Shown here in pieces: positions 53,811 to 63,144 of a stretch of 64,000 bases of DNA (position 1 is the first letter of the stretch; every line of letters starts with the position of its first letter). The translations under genes and the position numbers were made by a program. This stretch comes from Mycobacterium sp. GA-1841. Its GTDB lineage: Bacteria > Actinomycetota > Actinomycetes > Mycobacteriales > Mycobacteriaceae. The notes under the pieces are model-generated. The model worked only from the letters and a program-made list of their open reading frames with translations. It had not been told where the DNA came from and ran no database searches. The stretch spans positions 105,603-169,602 of the forward strand of contig NZ_MBEQ01000056.1 in NCBI RefSeq assembly GCF_001954135.1. Reading direction: 5' to 3'.

Positions 53811-55024
53811 CTTCGGAGAACGCCTACCTCGTCGGCTTACGCCTGGCGGGCAAAAAGGTCGTCGTTGTCGGCGGTGGAACCGTCGCGCAGCGTCGGCTGC
53901 CCTCGCTGATCGCCCACGGCGCCGACGTACACGTGATCGCCAGGGCGGCCAGCCCCGCGGTGGAGGCGCTGTCGCACGACGAGCCAGGTATCACCCTGCA
54001 GCTACGCGACTTCCGGGCCGGTGATCTCGAGGGCGCCTGGTATGTCATCGCGGCCACCGACGACACCGCGGTCAACGCGGCCATCGCTGCCGAGGCCGAG
54101 GAGCGTCGCATCTTCTGTGTGCGGGCCGACATCGCCCGCGACGGTTCCGCGGTGACCCCGGCGACCTTCGACTACGACGGCCTGTCGATCGGTGTCCTGG
54201 CCGGCGGCGAACACCGCCGCTCGGCCGCGATCCGCACTGCGATCCACGAAGCGCTGCAGCGCGGCGTGCTGACCGCCGAAGCCGACGATTCCGGTGAGGC
54301 GGCCAAGGGGGTGGCCCTGATCGGCGGCGGACCGGGCGACCCCGAACTGATCACCGTGCGTGGACGCCGTCTGCTGGCCCGTGCCGACGTCGTGGTCGCC
54401 GACCGGCTGGCACCCCAGGAATTGCTGGCCGAACTCGGACCTCATGTCGAGGTGATCGACGCCGCCAAGATTCCCTACGGCCGGGCGATGGCGCAGGAGG
54501 CGATCAACCAGCTACTGGTGGAGCGTGCCCGCGAAGGGAAGTTCGTCGTGCGGCTCAAAGGCGGTGATCCGTTCGTTTTCGCCCGCGGCTATGAAGAGGT
54601 TCTGGCGTGCACCGAGGCCGGCATCCCGGTCACCGTCGTCCCCGGTGTGACAAGCGCCATATCGGTGCCCGCATTGGCCGGTGTTCCGGTCACCCACCGC
54701 GGCATGACCCATGAGTTCGTGGTGGTCAGCGGCCATCTTCCGCCCGGCCACCCGGAATCGTTAGTGAATTGGAATGCGCTGGCGGCGATGAGCGGCACGA
54801 TTGTGTTGCTGATGGCCGTCGAGCGCATCGAGCAGTTCACCAAAGTGCTGCTCGATGGCGGACGACCTGCGGATACGCCGGTCCTGGTGGTCCAGCACGG
54901 CACCACCGTCGCGCAACGCACCCTGCGGGCCACGCTGGCCGACGCGCCGGAGCGGATTCGGGCCGACGGCATTCGACCCCCGGCGATCATCGTGATCGGG
55001 TCCGTCGCGGCGTTCGCCGGTTAA
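53807..55024 (+). CDS. cysG: Siroheme synthase (precorrin-2 dehydrogenase / SUMT fusion)
   Basis: A 405-residue protein, the same length as M. tuberculosis Rv2847c. The N-terminal dehydrogenase half has the NAD loop VVGGGTVAQRRL, and the C-terminal uroporphyrinogen-III methyltransferase half has GGGPGDPELITVRG, VVADRL, RLKGGDPFVFARGYEE and the SAM loop PGVTSAISVPALAGVPVTHR. It makes precorrin-2 and sirohydrochlorin for siroheme and corrinoids, feeding sulfite/nitrite reductases and cobalamin. GTG start overlapping cobB. Confidence 0.95.
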   Translation: MTSENAYLVGLRLAGKKVVVVGGGTVAQRRLPSLIAHGADVHVIARAASPAVEALSHDEPGITLQLRDFRAGDLEGAWYVIAATDDTAVNAAIAAEAEERRIFCVRADIARDGSAVTPATFDYDGLSIGVLAGGEHRRSAAIRTAIHEALQRGVLTAEADDSGEAAKGVALIGGGPGDPELITVRGRRLLARADVVVADRLAPQELLAELGPHVEVIDAAKIPYGRAMAQEAINQLLVERAREGKFVVRLKGGDPFVFARGYEEVLACTEAGIPVTVVPGVTSAISVPALAGVPVTHRGMTHEFVVVSGHLPPGHPESLVNWNALAAMSGTIVLLMAVERIEQFTKVLLDGGRPADTPVLVVQHGTTVAQRTLRATLADAPERIRADGIRPPAIIVIGSVAAFAG

Positions 55025-55025
55025 A

Positions 55026-55049
55026 GGATTCTTAAGATTCCGGTAAGGT
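55026..55049 (+). promoter_or_regulatory. efpA promoter with operator-like palindrome
   Basis: A 16-bp near-palindrome at 55026-55041 (perfect core TCTTAAGA, flanks GGA and TCC) starts 1 bp after the cysG stop and ends 2 bp before a TAAGGT -10 box (55044-55049). The ATG follows 8 nt later, so the mRNA is nearly leaderless. A protein bound here would cover the -35/-10 spacer. Confidence 0.5.
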
Positions 55050-55057
55050 GGCCCGGT

Positions 55058-56578
55058 ATGACGGCACTCAATGACGCCGAGCGCCAGGGCCTTGCCGCCC
55101 GCCTCCCGTCCTGGTTCCCGTCCTGGGGCTTCCTGTCGGCGGTGATCGCAATCGGCGGCATGCAGCTGCTGGCCACCATGGACAGCACGGTCGCCATCGT
55201 CGCGCTGCCTAGGATCCAGGACGAGCTCGGCCTGTCCGACGCCGGGCGCAGCTGGGTGATCACGGCGTACGTCCTCACCTTCGGTGGGCTGATGCTGCTC
55301 GGCGGCCGGCTCGGCGACACCATCGGGCGCAAGCGCACCTTCATCGTCGGTGTCGCGTTGTTCACCATCGCCTCGATCCTGTGCGGCATCGCCTGGAACG
55401 AAGCGACGCTGGTGATCGCCCGGTTGTTGCAGGGCATCGGCGCGGCGATCGCCTCACCCACCGGGCTGGCGCTGGTGGCCACCACGTTCCCGAAGGGCCC
55501 GGCGCGCAACCTCGCCACCGCGGTGTTCGGTGCGATGACCGCCATCGGTTCGGTGATGGGCCTCGTGGTCGGCGGCGCGCTGACCGAGGTCTCCTGGCGA
55601 TTGGCGTTCCTGGTCAACGTGCCGATCGGCCTGGTGATGCTCTACCTGGCCCGTACCGCACTGCGCGAGACCAACCGCGAACGGATGAAGCTCGACGCCG
55701 CGGGCGCCCTACTGGCCACCCTGGCCTGCACCGCCGCGGTGTTCGCCTTCACACAGGGCCCCGAGAGCGGCTGGCTGGCGCCGGTCACCTTGACCTCCGG
55801 GGCGGTGGCCGCCGTGGCCGGCATCGCGTTCTTGATCGCCGAACGCAGCGCCGCGAACCCCGTGGTGCCGTTCGACCTGTTCCACGAGCGCAACCGGGTC
55901 GCCACGTTCGCGGCGATCTTCCTGGCCGGCGGTGTGCTGTTCACCTTGACCGTGCTGATCGGGCTCTACGTGCAGGACATCCTGGGCTACAGCGCCCTGC
56001 ATGCCGGCATCGGCTTCATCCCGTTCGTCGTCGGCATGGGTATCGGTCTGGGCGCCTCGTCACAGATCGTCCGGTTTTTCCAGCCGCGGTTCGTGGTGAT
56101 CGGCGGCGGCATCCTGGTGCTGGGCGCGATGATCTACGGCTCGACGCTGCATGCCGGTATCCCGTACTTCCCGAACCTGGTGTTGCCGATCACGATCGGC
56201 GGTATCGGCATCGGCATGATCGTCGTGCCGCTGACCCTGTCGGCGATCGCCGGTGTCGGCTTCGACCGCATCGGCCCGGCCTCGGCCATCGCCTTGATGC
56301 TGCAGAACCTCGGCGGTCCGCTGGTGCTGGCCATCATCCAGGCCGTGATCACCTCGCGCACCCTCTACCTGGGCGGCATCACCGGGCCGGTCAAGGACAT
56401 GAACGGTCCGCAGTTGGCAGCGCTCGACGCCGGCTACACCTACGGATTGTTGTGGGTGGCCGCAGTCGCGGTGCTGGTCGGCGGAGCGGCGCTGTTCATC
56501 GGTTACACGTCCGAACAGGTCGCCCATGCCCAAGAGGTCAAGGACGCGATCGATTCCGGAGAGCTCGAGCTCGACTGA
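55058..56578 (+). CDS. efpA: MFS drug efflux pump EfpA (14-TMS)
   Basis: A 506-residue drug:H+ antiporter of the QacA/DHA2 family with about 14 membrane helices. It has the antiporter motif A GGRLGDTIGRKRTF after helix II, MDSTVAIVALP in helix I (family motif D1) and the motif C region GSVMGLVVGGAL. EfpA in M. tuberculosis (Rv2846c) is an essential efflux pump linked to drug tolerance. Both ends are cytosolic, with an acidic C-terminus. Confidence 0.94.
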   Translation: MTALNDAERQGLAARLPSWFPSWGFLSAVIAIGGMQLLATMDSTVAIVALPRIQDELGLSDAGRSWVITAYVLTFGGLMLLGGRLGDTIGRKRTFIVGVALFTIASILCGIAWNEATLVIARLLQGIGAAIASPTGLALVATTFPKGPARNLATAVFGAMTAIGSVMGLVVGGALTEVSWRLAFLVNVPIGLVMLYLARTALRETNRERMKLDAAGALLATLACTAAVFAFTQGPESGWLAPVTLTSGAVAAVAGIAFLIAERSAANPVVPFDLFHERNRVATFAAIFLAGGVLFTLTVLIGLYVQDILGYSALHAGIGFIPFVVGMGIGLGASSQIVRFFQPRFVVIGGGILVLGAMIYGSTLHAGIPYFPNLVLPITIGGIGIGMIVVPLTLSAIAGVGFDRIGPASAIALMLQNLGGPLVLAIIQAVITSRTLYLGGITGPVKDMNGPQLAALDAGYTYGLLWVAAVAVLVGGAALFIGYTSEQVAHAQEVKDAIDSGELELD

Positions 56579-56600
56579 CCTGATACCTGAGTCCACGACA

Positions 56601-57755
56601 TTGCAGACAAGCCGACGCGGATTTCTGGCATTGGCGTGCGCAGCCGCTGCGTCGAGTGCGGTGCGTCCGGCCCGTGCCCTTGCTCAGCCGCCGTTGCGAC
56701 TGGACGTCGCCGTCAGATCGCCATGGATGGCGAACCAGGTGGCGCTGACCAGTGACAACATCATGTTTCTGGGTTTGCCGCGCTACGCACGGCAAACGCC
56801 GACTCCTTCGATGGCACGGCGCGAACCGGGCGGCACGCTCGTCCCATTTCCAGGTGACTCGTGGAACGACTGGAAGCCAGGCGATGACGGCAGGGACGCA
56901 TTCGTCTACCTGAACTCGGTGCACATCTTCGCCGACGACATGGTGTGGTGCGTGGATCAGGGGTCGCTCAGCGAAGGCATTTTTCCGTCTGTCAACGCCA
57001 CCCTGGCTTCGGACGCGCAGAAGCTCATTCAACTCGATCCCCGTTCCGGGCGGGTGCTGACCGTTCTGCGTTTCGACGAGACGATCCTGCCTCCGGGCGC
57101 GCAGATGAACGACCTCCGGATGCACGGCTCGCTGCTGTACGTCACCGACTCCGGGCTCGGCGGACTGATAGTGCACGACCTCGCGACTGGCAAGACGATG
57201 CGCAGGCTCTCAGGGGACAAGGTGGTCAGGGCCTCGCTCGCCGATGTGCCCGAGATCTTGGCTCATGTCAAAGGAGGCGAGACCTTCCGCCCGCCAAACA
57301 GCGACATGATCGAGATCACCGCCGACGGAAAATGGCTCTACTGGGCTGCCCCTACGGGGCCGCTGTATCGGGTTGAGACCCGGTATCTCAAGGACGAGGC
57401 AGTATCCGATGCGGAATTGGCCGCCCATGTCGAGCATGTCTTCGACAACAACTTTTCCGGTGGCTGCGCGATGGATTCGCTCGGCAACGTGTACTTCTCC
57501 GAAACGGTCACCCGCAACATCACCGTCCTGTCACCCTCGGGTAAAACCGCTGTGTTGGTATCGGACCCGACGTTGGTCCGCCCCGACGGGTCGTTCATCA
57601 GTCGTGAACGTCGGCTCTACATACCGATAAAGCAACCCGTCGAATCGGGAATCGAGGGGCCTACCGCCGATGAAGCGCCGTTTGTCACCTACGCGGTCTC
57701 CCTGCCCGAAAGCCTCGACGGAATCCCGCTCGGCGGTCCGGTGACAGGTTCCTGA
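56601..57755 (+). CDS. Tat-exported Yellow/MRJP-like beta-propeller protein
   Basis: About 384 residues. A twin-arginine signal (TSRRGFLALACAAAASS) with an Ala-rich core and a likely cut near ALA precedes a six-bladed propeller of the major royal jelly/Yellow type: MNDLRMHGSLLYVTDSG, WLYWAAPTGPLYRV, GGCAMDSLGNVYFSE and ERRLYIPIKQP. The role may be sugar-acid or lactone-type binding or catalysis outside the membrane; it is not known. A TTG gives a short normal Tat n-region; an ATG at 56526 would overlap efpA by 53 bp. Codon use looks less GC-rich than neighbours, and M. tuberculosis has no gene here, so it may be acquired. Confidence 0.75.
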   Translation: MQTSRRGFLALACAAAASSAVRPARALAQPPLRLDVAVRSPWMANQVALTSDNIMFLGLPRYARQTPTPSMARREPGGTLVPFPGDSWNDWKPGDDGRDAFVYLNSVHIFADDMVWCVDQGSLSEGIFPSVNATLASDAQKLIQLDPRSGRVLTVLRFDETILPPGAQMNDLRMHGSLLYVTDSGLGGLIVHDLATGKTMRRLSGDKVVRASLADVPEILAHVKGGETFRPPNSDMIEITADGKWLYWAAPTGPLYRVETRYLKDEAVSDAELAAHVEHVFDNNFSGGCAMDSLGNVYFSETVTRNITVLSPSGKTAVLVSDPTLVRPDGSFISRERRLYIPIKQPVESGIEGPTADEAPFVTYAVSLPESLDGIPLGGPVTGS

Positions 57756-57771
57756 TCGGCCGCTTCCCCGA

Positions 57772-57777
57772 TAGTCT
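57772..57777 (+). promoter_or_regulatory. -10 box of PCD-VOC gene (leaderless)
   Basis: TAGTCT ends 6 nt before the GTG start, with no ribosome site. Confidence 0.5.
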
Positions 57778-57783
57778 GTCGGC

Positions 57784-58455
57784 GTGGACAGGCCGAGCCG
57801 CCAAAAGATTTCCGAGGCCGTCGGGCCGCTGGGCTGGCGCCTGGTGCTGGGTGCCATCTACACCGAGGTCCTGGTGCCGTCGATGGCCGCCGCGGCCGGG
57901 GCGGCGTCCCATGCGGTGGCCGCGGCCGGTACCGATGCCCCCGGCCATCTTTCGATCGACATCCGCAGTGACCGGGCCGTCCTGCGCCTACGGACGCGCG
58001 ATGCCGGTGCGGTGACGGCGCGGGACCTGGAGCTGGCCCGTGACGTGTCACAGGCGTTGGCGGCCCACGGTTTCGAGCTGTCGACCGGGGGCGGATCCGT
58101 CCAGGCCTTCGAGATCGCCATCGACGCGCTCGACATCGCCGCGGTGCGCCCGTTCTGGAAAGCCGTCACCGGATACGAGGACGAGCCAGGTCTGTCCGGT
58201 GTCAACGACGGACTCGTCGATCCGTTCGGCCGGGGCCCGGTGATCTGGTTCCAGCAGATGGATTCCCCACGCTCACAACGTAATCGGATACACATCGACA
58301 TCGACGTCCCGCATGAGGTGGCGCAGGCGCGGGTCGATGCGGCGCTGGCCGCAGGTGGTCGGTTGCTCAGTGACCGTCGGGCACCGGCCTTCTGGGTCCT
58401 GGCCGACGCCGAGGGCAACGAGGCCTGCATCTGCACGTGGCAGGGTCGCGACTAG
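57784..58455 (+). CDS. PCD-like / VOC (glyoxalase-fold) fusion protein
   Basis: A 223-residue protein in two parts. Residues 1-100 resemble pterin-4a-carbinolamine dehydratase: the strand-helix pattern [32 protein letters not shown] is clear, but the catalytic HHP is replaced around PGHLS. Residues 105-222 form a VOC/Glyoxalase_6 domain ([37 protein letters not shown]). The PCD half is probably non-catalytic. Ligand unknown. It has a leaderless promoter, and its TAG stop forms part of the proS -10 box. Confidence 0.75.
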   Translation: MDRPSRQKISEAVGPLGWRLVLGAIYTEVLVPSMAAAAGAASHAVAAAGTDAPGHLSIDIRSDRAVLRLRTRDAGAVTARDLELARDVSQALAAHGFELSTGGGSVQAFEIAIDALDIAAVRPFWKAVTGYEDEPGLSGVNDGLVDPFGRGPVIWFQQMDSPRSQRNRIHIDIDVPHEVAQARVDAALAAGGRLLSDRRAPAFWVLADAEGNEACICTWQGRD

Positions 58456-58458
58456 GCT
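58453..58458 (+). promoter_or_regulatory. -10 box of proS overlapping a stop codon
   Basis: TAGGCT begins with the TAG stop of the PCD-VOC gene; the proS GTG follows 8 nt after it. No ribosome site is present. Confidence 0.45.
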
Positions 58459-58466
58459 GGCCCGCT

Positions 58467-60227
58467 GTGATCACCCGTATGTCCGAGCTGTTCCTGCGAA
58501 CCCTGCGTGACGACCCCGCCGATGCCGAGGTGCCCAGCCACAAGCTGTTGATCCGGGCCGGCTATGTCCGCCCGGTCGGTCCCGGCATCTACAGCTGGCT
58601 GCCGCTGGGCCTGCGGGTGCTGCGCAGGATCGAGAAGATCGTGCGGGAAGAGATGGACGCTATCGGCGGCCAGGAGATCCTGCTGCCCGCACTGCTGCCG
58701 CGTGCACCGTACGAGACCACCAACCGGTGGACCGAGTACGGCGACACCCTGTTCCGGTTGCAGGATCGGCGCGGTAACGACTACCTGCTCGGGCCGACGC
58801 ACGAGGAGATCTTCACCCTGACCGTCAAGGGGGAGTACTCCTCCTACAAGGACTTCCCGGTGATCCTCTACCAGGTCCAGACCAAGTATCGCGACGAGGC
58901 GCGTCCCCGGGCCGGCATCCTGCGTGGCCGCGAGTTCGTGATGAAGGACTCGTACTCGTTCGACGTCGACGACGACGGCCTCAAGAACGCCTACCACGCC
59001 CACCGTGAGGCGTACCAGAAGATCTTCGGCCGACTGGGTGTGCGCTATGTGATCGTCTCGGCGGTCTCGGGCGCGATGGGCGGCAGTGCCTCCGAGGAGT
59101 TCCTGGCCGAGAGCGAGGTCGGTGAGGACACCTTCGTGCGCTGCCTGGATTCCGGCTACGCCGCCAACGTCGAAGCCGTGATCACCCGGGCCCCCGCGCC
59201 GCTGCCGATCGAGGGCCAGCCAGCGGCGCAGGTGCACGACACCCCCGACACGCCTACCATCGCCACCTTGGTCGACTGGGCCAATTCGGCTGGGCTGGAA
59301 CAGTTCACGGGCCAGGAGGTGACCGCAGGCGACACCCTCAAGAACGTTCTGCTCAAGGTCCGCGAGCCCGGCGGCGAGTGGGAGCTGCTCGCGATCGGCG
59401 TGCCCGGCGACCGTGAGGTCGACGAGAAGCGCCTCGGCGCGGCACTTGAGCCTGCCGAGTTCGCACTGCTCGACGACGCCGACTTCGCCAAGAACCCGTT
59501 TCTGGTCAAGGGTTATGTCGGACCTAAGGCATTGTTGGACAACGACGTTCGCTATCTCGTCGATCCGCGCGTGGTGGACGGCACGGCTTGGATCACCGGT
59601 GCCGACGCCCCCAACAAGCACGTGGTCGGCCTGGTCGCCGGCCGTGACTTCACCCCCGACGGCACGATCGAGGCCGCCGACGTTCGCGACGGCGACCCGT
59701 CCCCGGACGGCGCCGGTGTGCTGACCTCGGCGCGGGGCATCGAGATCGGCCACATCTTCCAGCTGGGCCGCAAGTACGCCGATGCCTTCACCGCCGACGT
59801 GCTCGGCGAGGACGGCAAGCCGGTGCGGTTGACGATGGGGTCCTACGGCATCGGGGTGTCTCGCATGGTCGCGGTGATCGCCGAACAGCAGCACGATGAG
59901 CTCGGCCTGCGCTGGCCGAGCGCCGTCGCGCCCTTTGACGTGCACGTGGTGGTGGCGAACAAGGATGCGGCCGCCCGCACCGGTGCGGCCGAACTGGTCG
60001 CTGATCTGGACCGGCTCGGCCACGAGGTGCTGTTCGACGACCGCACGGCCTCGCCCGGCGTGAAGTTCAAGGATGCCGAACTGCTCGGTATGCCGTGGAT
60101 CGTGGTGGTGGGCCGCGGCTGGGCCGACGGCGTGGTGGAACTGCGCAATCGGCTCACCGGCGAGAAGCGCGAGGTGGCCGTCGATGCGGCCGCCAGCGAG
60201 ATCTCGAACGCGATCTCCGGCTGCTGA
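58467..60227 (+). CDS. proS: Prolyl-tRNA synthetase (bacterial type)
   Basis: Charges tRNA-Pro. The 586-residue class II enzyme carries motif 2 region [19 protein letters not shown], motif 3 [10 protein letters not shown], an inserted editing domain (about residues 230-400, ProX/YbaK-like, with TLKNVLLKV) and the C-terminal anticodon domain ending [19 protein letters not shown] in outline. The GTG giving the start VITRMSEL matches the M. tuberculosis N-terminus (Rv2845c); an ATG four codons later is the alternative. Confidence 0.97.
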   Translation: MITRMSELFLRTLRDDPADAEVPSHKLLIRAGYVRPVGPGIYSWLPLGLRVLRRIEKIVREEMDAIGGQEILLPALLPRAPYETTNRWTEYGDTLFRLQDRRGNDYLLGPTHEEIFTLTVKGEYSSYKDFPVILYQVQTKYRDEARPRAGILRGREFVMKDSYSFDVDDDGLKNAYHAHREAYQKIFGRLGVRYVIVSAVSGAMGGSASEEFLAESEVGEDTFVRCLDSGYAANVEAVITRAPAPLPIEGQPAAQVHDTPDTPTIATLVDWANSAGLEQFTGQEVTAGDTLKNVLLKVREPGGEWELLAIGVPGDREVDEKRLGAALEPAEFALLDDADFAKNPFLVKGYVGPKALLDNDVRYLVDPRVVDGTAWITGADAPNKHVVGLVAGRDFTPDGTIEAADVRDGDPSPDGAGVLTSARGIEIGHIFQLGRKYADAFTADVLGEDGKPVRLTMGSYGIGVSRMVAVIAEQQHDELGLRWPSAVAPFDVHVVVANKDAAARTGAAELVADLDRLGHEVLFDDRTASPGVKFKDAELLGMPWIVVVGRGWADGVVELRNRLTGEKREVAVDAAASEISNAISGC

Positions 60228-60370
60228 CTCAGCGCGAGGGCTGGCGGCGTCGGCGTTCAATGTCGGCGCGGTTTCGACCTCTGGGCTGCTGTGAGCGATC
60301 GGCGGCAGCCCTGGGGTAGAAACCCGTGAAACGCCGAGCGAGCAACGCGCGTGAAACCCGACCGAGGCCG

Positions 60371-60850
60371 TTACTCGGAGCCGCCGGGGAAGGCGACCGT
60401 GACCGGCGAGGTGCCGATGATGGCCCGCCACTTGGCGGCGGTGAGCGCGGTCTCGGTCAGGGCGGTCACCGCGAAGGTGCGGTCATCGGCATTGGAAGCC
60501 TGTTCGAGCACCGCTCGCCAGGCCACCGAGGCATCTTCTTCCATCCGGATCGCGAGGTTGGCGGCCTCGGTCGGGTTGGTCACCGGCGCGGGTAGCTGAT
60601 AGCCGGCCGCAGGCAGCGGCGGGGTGACCGAGCGGGCCTCGAGCCGAGCCATGGCATCTTCGCGACGGGCTCGATGCTCGGACATCGCGGCGGCCACCAA
60701 GGCGTTCTCCTCGACGGTCGAATGCGACGACACCAGCCCATAGCCGTAGATCGTCGCGTGCTCGACGGCCACTGCGTCGAACAGTGCGGCATCGGCCGAC
60801 GTGCTCGGCCGGGTCGGAGCGGTCGTCGACCGTGGGTTCGGTGAGGTCAC
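60371..60850 (-). CDS. DUF4439 ferritin-like protein (Rv2844-like)
   Basis: A 159-residue all-helical protein with FDAVAVEHATIYGYGLVSSHST, SEHRARREDAMARLEAR and AAKWRAIIG, matching the DUF4439 ferritin-like fold: Glu and His appear in the first and second helices. No signal peptide. The GTG start overlaps the stop of the upstream lipoprotein gene by 4 bp, so the two are coupled and probably interact. Equivalent in place to Rv2844. Metal binding is possible but unproven. Confidence 0.75.
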   Translation of the reverse strand: MTSPNPRSTTAPTRPSTSADAALFDAVAVEHATIYGYGLVSSHSTVEENALVAAAMSEHRARREDAMARLEARSVTPPLPAAGYQLPAPVTNPTEAANLAIRMEEDASVAWRAVLEQASNADDRTFAVTALTETALTAAKWRAIIGTSPVTVAFPGGSE

Positions 60851-61347
60851 TGTGCACCTCCCAGCGCGACGGTGTAGGCAGCCGCGCACGAGGCCGCGAT
60901 GGATCCGAGCAGACCGGCGCGGTAGCCGGTCAGCGTGTGCGCCACCTCGGCCGCTTGCTCTGACGACTCCTTCAGTGCGGTGACGACGTCGCCGACCGTG
61001 GAGGTGGCCGCGGCCGGGGCGCCTGGCGCACGGGTCGTGGTCGTGGCGGTGCTGCTGGCGGCGGGCGTCGCACCCATGCGCGTCAATTCGTCGGACAGAG
61101 CTTCGGCGTGTGCGGTGCGGTCGGCGGCCACCGCGTTCAACGCCTGGGCCTGTGCGGGCTGCTCGTCCGCGACGGCCGCGGCCAGCTCGGCATCGGCGCG
61201 GGCCCGGTCCAACTGCTCGGTGAGGTCGTCGACTTCGGGTTGCGGCGTCGTCGTACCGCAGGCGGCGGCGGTGGCGCCCAACAGGGCGAGGGCCGCGGCC
61301 GAGAGCAGTACGCGCCGCCGGCTGATGTCTGCATGGGCGCTCGGCAC
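60847..61347 (-). CDS. Tat/lipobox exported Ala-rich protein (Rv2843-like)
   Basis: A 166-residue protein with a twin-arginine-type signal (SRRRVLLSAAALALLG) ending in a lipobox-like TAAAC, Cys30. The mature part is Ala/Thr-rich and helical (LTEQLDRARADAELAAAVADEQ; ALKESSEQAAEVAHTL), also ferritin-like in its C-terminal half. GTG start supported by AGGA 7 nt upstream. It pairs with the cytosolic DUF4439 protein encoded next. The envelope role is unknown. Confidence 0.7.
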   Translation of the reverse strand: MPSAHADISRRRVLLSAAALALLGATAAACGTTTPQPEVDDLTEQLDRARADAELAAAVADEQPAQAQALNAVAADRTAHAEALSDELTRMGATPAASSTATTTTRAPGAPAAATSTVGDVVTALKESSEQAAEVAHTLTGYRAGLLGSIAASCAAAYTVALGGAQ

Positions 61348-61522
61348 GTGAACATCCTGCCATTGCCCGACGCCGCCGCCTGACGACGTCCGCCACGCAC
61401 CCGACGACGATTGGCGGTTGCTACCGCGGCGCTGGCGTATCGTGGATAGGCGATTCCGGGGCCAGCTCACGCGGCTGGCCCGGGCCTTCGTGCCGGAGAC
61501 AATTCAAGATGAGGAGCTCGCC
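61348..61522 (+). promoter_or_regulatory. rimP-nusA leader region with hairpin
   Basis: This divergent gap has a TATCGT box at 61438-61443 and, downstream, a perfect 8-bp stem GGGCCAGC/GCTGGCCC (61459-61466 and 61474-61481) with a 7-nt loop, in what would be the rimP leader. GAGGAG lies just before the GTG. A structured leader ahead of a nusA operon could take part in feedback, as NusA binds nascent RNA hairpins. Confidence 0.4.
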
Positions 61523-62068
61523 GTGGCACCGGATCCAAAGTTGCGGTCTGCGGAATTACCGTCGCAGGCGCAGGTGATCGAGCTACTTGACGGCGAATTC
61601 GCGCGCGCCGGCTACGAGATCGACGACGTCGTGATCGACGCGTCCGCGCGCCCGCCCCGCATCGTGGTGACCGCCGACGGCGACGAAGGCCTCGATCTGG
61701 ATTCCCTGGCTGCCTTGTCGCGGACCGCCTCAGAGTTGCTCGACCGGCTCGCCGGAGGCGACACGCCGTATGTGCTCGAAGTCACCTCACCGGGCGTGGA
61801 CCGGCCGCTGACCGAAGCCAAACACTTCCGGCGCGCCCGCGGCCGCAAGGCCGAACTGACGCTGGCCGACGGCGCGGTGTTCACCGGCCGGATCGGGGAA
61901 ACCGACGGCGCCGTGGTCAAAGTCGTGGTCCCGGAGGGCCGGGAGCTGGCGATCCGGGAAATCGCTCTGGCCGATATCGCAAAAGCTGTTGTGCAAGTGG
62001 AGTTTTCGCCTCCAAACCGACGCGAATTGGAACTGTCCGGACAAACCGGGAAGGGGGCCGGGGAATGA
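61523..62068 (+). CDS. rimP: Ribosome maturation factor RimP
   Basis: Needed for 30S subunit maturation. The 181-residue protein has the RimP N-terminal fold ([21 protein letters not shown]), [41 protein letters not shown] in outline, and the SH3-like C-terminal half with [15 protein letters not shown]. The GTG before APDPKLR with GAGGAG upstream fits the length of Rv2842c; a longer upstream frame is not supported. Its TGA overlaps the nusA ATG. Confidence 0.95.
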   Translation: MAPDPKLRSAELPSQAQVIELLDGEFARAGYEIDDVVIDASARPPRIVVTADGDEGLDLDSLAALSRTASELLDRLAGGDTPYVLEVTSPGVDRPLTEAKHFRRARGRKAELTLADGAVFTGRIGETDGAVVKVVVPEGRELAIREIALADIAKAVVQVEFSPPNRRELELSGQTGKGAGE

Positions 62069-63093
62069 ACATCGACATGGCCGCGCTGCATGCCATCGAG
62101 GCGGACAAGGGCATCACGGTCGACGTGGTCGTCGACACGATCAAGTCGGCACTGCTCACCGCCTATCGGCACACCGATGGCCATGAGCCTGACGCGCATA
62201 TCGACATCGATCGCAAGACCGGCGTCGTCAAGGTGATCGCCCGTCAGACCGACGCCGACGGCAACGTCCTGCACGAGTGGGACGACACGCCCGAGGGGTT
62301 CGGACGGATCGCGGCGACCACGGCCAGGCAGGTCATCCTGCAGCGGTTGCGCGACGCCGAGAACGAGAAGACCTACGGGGAGTTCTCCGCACACGAGGGC
62401 GACATCGTGGCCGGGGTGATCCAACGCGACGCCAGGGCCAACGCCCGGGGGCTCGTGGTGGTCCGCATGGGCAGCGAGACCAAGGGTTCCGAAGGCGTGA
62501 TCCCCAGCGCTGAGCAGGTGCCGGGGGAGAGCTACGAGCACGGCGACCGGTTGCGCTGCTACGTCGTCGGCGTCACCCGGGGCGCGCGGGAACCCCTGAT
62601 CACCCTGTCCCGCACGCATCCGAACCTGGTGCGCAAGTTGTTCTCGCTGGAGGTCCCCGAGATCGCCGACGGTTCGGTGGAAATCGTGGCGGTGGCCCGC
62701 GAGGCCGGTCACCGGTCGAAGATCGCGGTGGCCTCGCGCGTGCCCGGGCTGAACGCCAAGGGTGCGTGCATCGGCCCGATGGGCCAGCGGGTGCGCAACG
62801 TGATGAGCGAACTGTCCGGCGAGAAGATCGACATCATCGACTACGACGAGGACCCGGCGCGGTTCGTCGCCAATGCCCTGTCTCCGGCCAAGGTCGTGTC
62901 GGTGTCGGTGATCGACGAGGCCGCTCGAGCGGCGCGCGTGATCGTGCCGGATTTCCAGCTTTCCCTGGCGATCGGCAAAGAAGGGCAGAACGCCAGGTTG
63001 GCGGCCCGGCTCACCGGGTGGCGGATCGATATTCGCAGTGATGCCGCGCCCCAACCGGACCACGACGTCCGCCCCGGCGCGGTACACGACTGA
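62065..63093 (+). CDS. nusA: Transcription termination/antitermination factor NusA
   Basis: Binds RNA polymerase and nascent RNA to control pausing, termination and antitermination. The 342-residue actinobacterial form has the N-terminal RNAP-binding domain, an S1 domain ([12 protein letters not shown]), KH1 ([13 protein letters not shown]) and KH2 ([25 protein letters not shown] in outline), and lacks the C-terminal acidic repeats of E. coli, as in Rv2841c. Confidence 0.96.
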   Translation: MNIDMAALHAIEADKGITVDVVVDTIKSALLTAYRHTDGHEPDAHIDIDRKTGVVKVIARQTDADGNVLHEWDDTPEGFGRIAATTARQVILQRLRDAENEKTYGEFSAHEGDIVAGVIQRDARANARGLVVVRMGSETKGSEGVIPSAEQVPGESYEHGDRLRCYVVGVTRGAREPLITLSRTHPNLVRKLFSLEVPEIADGSVEIVAVAREAGHRSKIAVASRVPGLNAKGACIGPMGQRVRNVMSELSGEKIDIIDYDEDPARFVANALSPAKVVSVSVIDEAARAARVIVPDFQLSLAIGKEGQNARLAARLTGWRIDIRSDAAPQPDHDVRPGAVHD

Positions 63094-63133
63094 CAGCAGT
63101 GACCGGCGTTTCGGAGCACACCCGGTGGGGCGG

Positions 63134-63139
63134 TAGACT
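63134..63139 (+). promoter_or_regulatory. -10 box of ylxR-infB (leaderless)
   Basis: TAGACT, a near-consensus mycobacterial -10, ends 5 nt before the GTG at 63145. It gives ylxR and infB a promoter in addition to read-through from rimP-nusA. Confidence 0.55.
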
Positions 63140-63144
63140 CAGCC

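Noticed and set aside
49899..55024. Cobalamin riboswitch for the cob operon or cobQ
   Set aside because: No B12-box-like sequence or long structured leader; the genes are joined by overlaps or short gaps.
60228..60370. Small gene or terminator between proS and the DUF4439 gene
   Set aside because: Short frames here are Arg-rich with no ribosome site, and no convincing stem-loop was found.
58452..60431. Long open frame antisense to proS
   Set aside because: Low-complexity His/Arg/Gly-rich translation and complete overlap with an unmistakable aminoacyl-tRNA synthetase.
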